64,000 nucleotides of DNA from NCBI RefSeq assembly GCF_014356525.2, contig NC_052506.1, forward strand, positions 35,307,564 through 35,371,563, written 5' to 3'. The translations under genes were made by a program, and so were the position numbers. The notes beneath the pieces are model-generated. The model had not been told where the DNA came from and ran no database searches. It worked only from the letters and a program-made list of their open reading frames with translations. The first letter of the stretch is position 1. Each line of letters starts with the position of its first letter. Shown one piece after another: positions 58,096 through 64,000 of this stretch. The DNA comes from Nilaparvata lugens (Eukaryota > Arthropoda > Insecta > Hemiptera > Delphacidae).

Positions 58096-58735
58096 ATCGG
58101 GGACCGAGCTTCGCTCTGGAGTACAAAAGCATAAAAAATTATTACGAAAGAAGAAATTATAATAACATTCATAGTTCATACAGAAATGTTCTATCTAATC
58201 ACAGTAAATTGAGATTAATTCCCAGAGGAATGCAAAAATTTCCCTCATAAAGGCCCGGTTGCACAAAAGCCGGTTAAATGTCAATCCTGATTAATTTCAC
58301 GTGAACCAAATCAGAGAAGACCATTTCAAAAAGATGGATCTACTGGAATTAATCAGGATTGAAAATAGCCCGTTTTTTTGCAACCGACACTAAGTACCTG
58401 ATTGAATGATTACAAAAGTTCAGCAGCTGAGTCATAATTTTGACACAGTCCCACACACATGAACTCGCTCACTCACTTCCATCATCAATAGACGACGAAA
58501 TAATAAAATTATTATCAGCTGTTTTCCCAAGGATGAATGATAATTATCCTTTTAATGTTCTTTAGCGAGTTTTCCCAGGGATTAGACCTGGTGCAATGGA
58601 ATTTTTATATTATAAACCTACTATGTTCTGAATTTCGTGAGAATCGTTAGAGCAGTCTTCGAGATCCGGTGAAATACAAACATAAAAAAAATCCAAACAT
58701 CTAAACAGAAATTGCTCGTTAAATAATATAGGATG
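58096..58735. repeat. Dispersed repeat (gagcttcgctc family), copy 2
   Basis: It starts atcggggaccgagcttcgct and ends cagaaattgctcgttaaata. It shares gcgagttttccca and cctactatgttc blocks with 14709-15110. A MITE (58251-58390) is nested within it, so the repeat is the older insertion. Confidence 0.75.
58251..58390. mobile_element. 140-bp MITE with TAA target duplication
   Basis: The ends aggcccggttgcacaaaagc and, on the other strand, gtgtcggttgcaaaaaaacg are imperfect inverted repeats. A stronger internal inverted pair follows (tcaatcctgattaattt / aattaatcaggattga). TAA flanks both ends (58248-58250, 58391-58393). It is related in end structure to the MITE at 1441. Confidence 0.72.
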
Positions 58736-59318
58736 AATTTCAGCCTATTCGTTTCAAGTTTCAAGTTTTATTGTTTACATCAGCAATACAACAAAATAAA
58801 AAACATCTCATCAGATACCTATAACTAACAATTTAAGGATACTAAGCACTTCTGAAATGTTAATTTGGCACTATATAATAATGTATCAATAATACAGTAG
58901 AAATTAACTTTAAACTTATAAGTACACAACTCATATCAACATTTTGGAATAATGTAACTGATGGTGGAAATGAACCTTAACATTTTATGTGAGAACCGAT
59001 GCAAACAAAAATACTATTCACAAAAGAGCCTCCGCAAAGCCCTTGTCCGTGAATAGGAGTTTGAATAATGGGATAAATATGAAAACGATAAGACACATAC
59101 ACACACGCATTCACACAGTCATCAATATTCGACAATTGACACATCGGAGCATTCCCCTCGTTACTTATATCTCATAGTGATATAAACTTCATGTGAACAG
59201 AAGGGAGGAAGCCACCACCTATAAATCGACCAATAGGTATTTTAAGGCAGAAAAAAGAATTTAAGACAGAAGAGAGAAGAAGAAGAAAAATGTTTAGGTT
59301 TTATGACAATTTATTTAC

Positions 59319-60379
59319 TTAGCTTACCACTCTGAAGAAATTTTCAATTTCCAAAGGTGAATGAAGCCATAGCCAACACTTCGTTTTACGGATGAATTGT
59401 TTGCAAATTTTCAGTTTCCTTATTTCCTCAGGAAGGATATTGTGAAATTTTGGTCCCAGAAAAATGAAACATCTTTGGAAGGTGGTACAGTTGGGTTTGG
59501 GAAGTCTCACCAGCATTCGTGTAGTTTGCCGTGTAACCAAACTGTCTTGTCCAATATTTTCCATCAAATATCTATCCCCACTCATTTTATAAAACAGGGA
59601 TAAACTTTCAACACATACATATATCTAAAAGGGAGAATACCCAATGATTTAAAAATAGGGAAAGTATGAGCCCGTCTACTAGCACCATAAATGACCCTAA
59701 TGACAGATTTTTGTAGAACTATAAGATTTTTAAAATGTGACATGAATGTGGAAGCATAGCAAGAAATGCCATACTCCAACCTACAATTGAAAAAAGCAAA
59801 ATACATCATACGAAGAATAGATACAGGGAAGAACTCTCTTAATCGATAAAATGTCTTTACTAAATATAGAAGGTAACTTTTTATTTTTCTTATGTGAAAG
59901 TCCCAAGTTAAACTCTGGTCCAAAATCAATCCTAAATATTTGACGGATTCTGATTGTTTTATAACTTCACAGTCACAACCCACCGAATCACATCCAAATT
60001 GATGGTATTTAATAGGATCTGGGAAATAGAAAGTTGCTGACAAAGAGAAGTTTATGTAGGAGGTTTTAGCTGCATTAATTGCTAATTTGTTGCAATCAAA
60101 CCAACATCGCAGATCAAATAGATCATGCTGAATCATTCTATGCAATTCTCTTTCGTCTTTGGCTGAGTATGCTTGGGCTGTGTCATCAGAAAAGGATGTA
60201 ATGGATCCATTAAAAGTATGAGAAAATAAATCATTGATGTACACTAAAAATAGTATCGGACCCAAAACTGATCCTTGTGGGACACCATATTTAACCATTG
60301 CCAAATCACTATCACTGTTAGAAATTGAAACATATTGCTTGCGATCTGACAAATATGATCTTAGCCACATGTTAGCCAC
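59319..60379 (-). pseudogene. Reverse transcriptase of the non-LTR element (frameshifted)
   Basis: The main frame (60379-59582) has WLRSYLSDRKQYVSI, then GVPQGSVLGPILFLVYINDL, then the catalytic motif SFSDDTAQAY, and LESVKYLGLILDQSLTWDFH-like strand/thumb residues (SESVKYLGLILDQSLTWDFH). The usual FADD is FSDD here; the two aspartates are kept. A frame change near 59585 leads to a second frame (59585-59319) with CFIFLGPKFHNILPEEIRKL, the normal LINE C-terminus. It is 5'-extended by broken frames upstream (REKLRAAGIRGVANMW). Confidence 0.88.
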
Positions 60380-60878
60380 CCCACGGATTCCAGCAGCACG
60401 AAGCTTTTCCTAAAGGATATTGTGCTCTACAGTGTCAAATGCTTTTCTTATGTCTAAGAATAGACCTGACGTTCTGTACTTATGAGGTGTATTGATCCCG
60501 TGATAGATATCTGCCATGAACTTGTTAAGCGCCTGCTCTGTACTTAAGCCCTCCTGGAAACCAAATTGATCCCTATGAAAGAACTTTACTCTACTGAAAA
60601 AGGATATTATTCTTTTTTTAAAAAGTTTTTCAAAAATTTTGAAAAAACTGAGAGTAATGAGATGGGTCTGTAATTTGAGATTTCTGTATTAGATCCACTT
60701 TTGAATATCGGGATCACTTTTGCAGTTTTGAGTCTAGTTGGGAATTTACCCTCTGAAAAGCTCGCATTAAAGATGTGACACAAAATAGGTACTATTGCAT
60801 AAGATATTGATTTTATTCAATTAGATGATATATTATCCGGTCCTGGAGACTTTCCTCTCTTCAATATTTTTATTTCAG

Positions 60879-61659
60879 CTAATAATTCAAAAAAATTATG
60901 GGTTTTAGAGAGAAAGAGTTACAGAAATTAATAGTTTTGAATTTTCTATTATAATTATCATTCATCGATTCATCTGGATCATGTATAGAAAAAATTATTT
61001 CTTGTGGTATGTTTATGAAATATTCATTGAATTTATTTGCGATGAGTTTTTCATCAATCAAAACACTATTTCCGCAATGCAGATGGATAGGCTTTTTTTT
61101 AGAAGTAGCTTGACCACAATGATCATTGATGGTCCATCCCACTGAATGTCTTTTGAATATCGCATTGCTCTTTTTATTTAATAAAAATATCGCAGCATAA
61201 ATTTTTCCCTAATATACATTATATACTTATAAGTTCGATTGGAAACGAACTTATTTATATAATAATATAAGTTTATAATTATAAGTTATTTTATACATTG
61301 CCATTGAGGCAATGGTATATCCCACTGCTTCTTTACAGGAAAAGTCTTCAATTTTGAAAAGTATTTATATTTTTGTTCTTTTATCAATTTATTTATATTA
61401 CTCTTTGCAGTTAAAAAATCATGTTATAATTATTATTTTGGGGATATTTCTTGTGTTTTTTGTAAAGTTTATCACGATTTCTAATTGCAAGGCTAATGCT
61501 ATCTGTCATCCATGGTTTCAAGTGCTTATTATTTTTAAAAGAACTTTGGCGCTGGTAAGTGCACTGATTTATATAGTTGAGGAGTACATCCATGAATATG
61601 GAAAACTTGCCATCTACAAGGTTACAATCATATAAATAAGTCCAGTCGTGTTCCATCAA
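60879..61659 (-). pseudogene. EN-RT linker of the non-LTR element, broken frames
   Basis: 61659-61411 encodes MEHDWTYLYDCNLVDGKFSI ... KPWMTDSISLAIRNRDKLYK. 61190-60879 encodes KKSNAIFKRHSVGWTINDHC ... LIANKFNEYFINIPQEI. These are the familiar blocks between endonuclease and RT (PW.t..l...i..R..ly; N.FN.yF..i). About 220 bp between them are out of frame. Confidence 0.78.
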
Positions 61660-61883
61660 TAAGTCAGCTAACTTTATTAAAATCTGTTATATTTTGAACT
61701 ACTGGAGTAGCATCACTGTCTCTATATTCTGGTAGACTATTGAAAATGAAGCTGAAACCGCTCTGTGGTCAGTAATGAGCGATTCAATCACTGCACTCCG
61801 AACTTTTATCCTATTATATTTCGACTTAAAGAAAATGTGATCAATACAAGTAGTTTCCATTCGACATCAATTATTAACAAATA

Positions 61884-62066
61884 TAAAATAACTTCATGGT
61901 TCCCTTTTTTGAAAAATTTTTAATATAAAATAACAGATAAAAAACACAAATTAAAGTCTAATTAGGCCGCTAGGTATGTCCAAGTTTTAATTTGTGTTTT
62001 TAAACTGTTATTTCATATTAAAAACTTCTCAAAAAAGGGTACAATAATGTTATTTTATAAATAAAA
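61884..62066. mobile_element. 183-bp foldback MITE
   Basis: The left arm (aaataacttcatggttccct ... cacaaattaaa) and right arm (ttttaatttgtgttttta ... aaaagggtacaataatgtta) are reverse complements over about 80 bp with a short loop (gccgctaggtatgtcc). It abuts the truncated 5' end of the LINE. Confidence 0.8.
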
Positions 62067-63207
62067 TATGAGTAGTCCTGAATCCATTAATTTTAAGAAT
62101 ATAACAAATATAAATATTTACCAGTATGAATAAATATGCAGATAGCAAATTAGCAAATACGCGTCCGTCGATTTGAATCTGATACACTGGAAAAACGTAA
62201 ACAGATCGCAGCACTGTACGGACTGTACCACGTGAGTTTAGGTGATGATGTTTTGAGGTTATGATAATATTATTATTGTTATTAACAATCCATCTTGTTC
62301 GTTTTCATAATAATTTCAAATTTCAGTGTTTATGTGTTTATAATATTGTGATTATAGATTAACTTATAGGTAGTTGTTCAGCTTTTCTCTCAGTTCAATG
62401 AATTAAATTGAAAAACTGATTTACTCAAGGTTTTAAGATAAAATCTTGAAAAAGAAGGCGGTAACTTATATCAGATATCAGCATTGTTTACCGTACGTAA
62501 AAAGTACTCTTATAAACTTGAAATTCTAAAAAACGACAAAATTCACTAGGTACGGTAAGAGTTTAAAGCCCAACCCAATCTTTTTGCACTATTAAATAGA
62601 ATTAGTGTAATTTTAATTTATAAAAATTAAAGTAGCTACAAGATTGAGCATCAAACTCCTACTAAATCAAAAATATAGAAATTCTCTAAAAGAGCAGAAG
62701 GAATTATATTCAAGATGAGTGTGATAATACTTTTTTCAAAAAGTTATTTACAGGCAGACCCCTAGTATTGAGGCAATGTAGGCTACTGTATTCTATAAAA
62801 ATGTATTGGTGTTACCGTACCGGTAGTTGTGCATGGTCTATCATGGTCTTAACAAGTCTGACATAAGGTGTTATAGGTACAATATTTTTACTCTCAATAA
62901 TTTGAAAAACTTGAGATGTAGTCCTCGGTAGAATATGAAGTTAGTACCTATTAAATAGAAAACTGAGGCTTGAAACTCTACGTCAAAGTCTGGATGACTA
63001 ACCTCCTGGCATAAGATCACTCATATTTTCATGTTATTTGTTACCTATAAGGAATTTTTATAGATTAAATTGAATCTGACTATCGCATAATTTGTATGAA
63101 TTGAAATTTTAAAACGTATGTCATTTCCTTTGGCTTGATACACTATATCAGTAATCCATCCTCAGCTAACTTAAAACTTGAAAAAAAGGATCAAACTAAA
63201 ACAAAAA
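62067..63207. other. Non-coding stretch
   Basis: No gene or repeat boundary recognised. Confidence 0.45.
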
Positions 63208-63857
63208 ATCTGGTGTGGCGCAATCACACAACTTTCCTTGCCGTTATGAAAATTGATCACCTGACGCTAGTGTTCCAGCCCATCTCAAGTCTACTATTCA
63301 AAGATTTGAGCCAGCTGGTGACAGGGCAATAACGCTGGAGACACACGAGGTCTGCTATCTCTTCATAGTGAATGATTCAATAGAATCAACAATAATTTGC
63401 AATTGAATAATCACATATTCTCGAATTTAGAGTTTATTTTCAATTTTAGGTGGAAATGTTACTGAACATTAATTGTAGAGATTTTCATGCTCAATCTATT
63501 CCACTTGATTTTTTTTCGTTTAAATTGTATCTGAAGCCTGATAATTGGGAATCTAAAATCAAACTTTGCATTGATGGGGTGGAGCTCCTGAAATGTTTAC
63601 AGATATAGGACTTGTGGCAGTTGATAGAGCTTATCAATGAATATTATAGGTATGAATTTGATCAAAATCGTTGGAGCCGTTTCCGAGAAAATCATGAAAA
63701 ACCCTGTTTTTGACAACATTTTAGCCGCCATCTTGAATTGCATTTGATCGAAATGGTTCGTTTCGGATCCTTATAATGAAAGGACCTTAAGTTCCAAATT
63801 TCAAGTCATTCCGTTAATTGGGAGATGAGATATCGTGTACACAGACGCACATACACT

Positions 63858-63941
<84 letters not shown>

Positions 63942-64000
63942 GACCAATACCAAAACACCACTTTTTTGGACTCAGGGGACCTTGAAACGTATAGAAATTT
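63208..64000 (-). repeat. ACTTTCCTTGCC-ended repeat, copy 2 (inverted, runs off the window)
   Basis: Reverse-oriented relative of 15253-16060. It begins aaaaatctggtgtggcgcaa, continues acaactttccttgccgttat, and passes through ccgccatcttgaattgcatt and tacacagacgcacatacac into a long AC run (63861-63934). It is cut by the window end before its hairpin terminus. Confidence 0.88.
63861..63934. repeat. (AC)37 microsatellite
   Basis: A pure AC run within the repeat copy. The other copy has only about nine GT units at the same place (15370-15388), so the array has expanded here. Confidence 0.95.

Larger units (their letters stand above)
58757..61880 (-). mobile_element. ~3.1-kb 5'-truncated non-LTR retrotransposon
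   Basis: Read on the - strand it starts inside the endonuclease (IDHIFFKSKYNRIKVRSAVI, SLITDHRAVSASFS; about 61870-61750). It continues through the linker (LKPWMTDSISLAIRNRDKLY; HSVGWTINDHCG), the reverse transcriptase (60379-59582) and the RT C-terminus to the stop near 59319. A 3' UTR of about 560 bp follows, ending caataaaacttgaaacttga (58757-58790 on + strand). ITDHRAV is the SDH-type endonuclease end. The order EN-RT fits Jockey/CR1-like LINEs. Several frame breaks make it inactive. Confidence 0.88.

Overview
The window looks like AT-rich nuclear DNA from an insect. Planthopper (Delphacidae) is the most likely group. The evidence is spliced exons with GT/AG borders, long empty intronic stretches, arthropod-type non-LTR, Penelope, gypsy, hAT, Harbinger and MITE relics, and an ~0.8 kb ACTTTCCTTGCC-ended repeat that I associate from memory with planthopper genomes. 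The taxon is an inference. There are no bacterial operons, rRNAs or CRISPR arrays, and I recognised no tRNA.

Layout. (1) 2.3-14.4 kb, + strand: a BTB/POZ + BACK protein gene with a divergent PHR-like C-terminal exon. It is split into at least five coding pieces, and its introns are filled with transposons: a 5'-truncated non-LTR element, a Harbinger-type TIR element, a gypsy 3' end, MITEs and a minisatellite. The BACK exon appears damaged. (2) 14.7-18.4 kb: dispersed repeats, then a tyrosine-recombinase (Crypton-like) gene with all catalytic residues. It is interrupted once by a frame change exactly at an A_AAA_AAC heptamer. Inverted repeats bracket it, and its right end is a duplicated palindrome. 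(3) 20.9-24.3 kb: two head-to-tail 1.68 kb units, each with the GIY-YIG endonuclease end of a Penelope-like element on the - strand, plus a 60-bp partial third unit. (4) 24.7-25.1 kb: a GC-richer segment with a perfect CRE (TGACGTCA), a short uORF and a good splice donor, probably a first exon on the + strand. (5) 25.9-29.4 kb: an insertion-like block between 37-bp direct repeats, containing a 622-bp foldback. (6) 32.7-34.3 kb: a hAT-type element with an 8-bp target duplication. It carries a reverse-transcriptase fragment that is itself split by another foldback. (7) 34-57 kb: mostly non-coding. It holds one convincing start-codon exon at 48.8 kb (product unknown), a non-LTR 3' fragment directly after it, and GA- or GC-rich candidate regulatory segments near 42.7, 44.0 and 45.3 kb. 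(8) 56.8-64 kb: a duplicated 258-bp segment, a repeat with a nested MITE, an ~3 kb non-LTR element on the - strand, a small foldback, and an inverted copy of the 15.3-kb repeat running off the window end.

Only two host genes are supported: the BTB gene and the gene owning the 48.8-kb exon. The 24.8-kb first exon may belong to the second gene, but nothing in the sequence links them. The most unusual items are the recombinase element with its slippery heptamer and duplicated palindromic end, the fresh Penelope tandem, and the nested hAT/RT/foldback structure.
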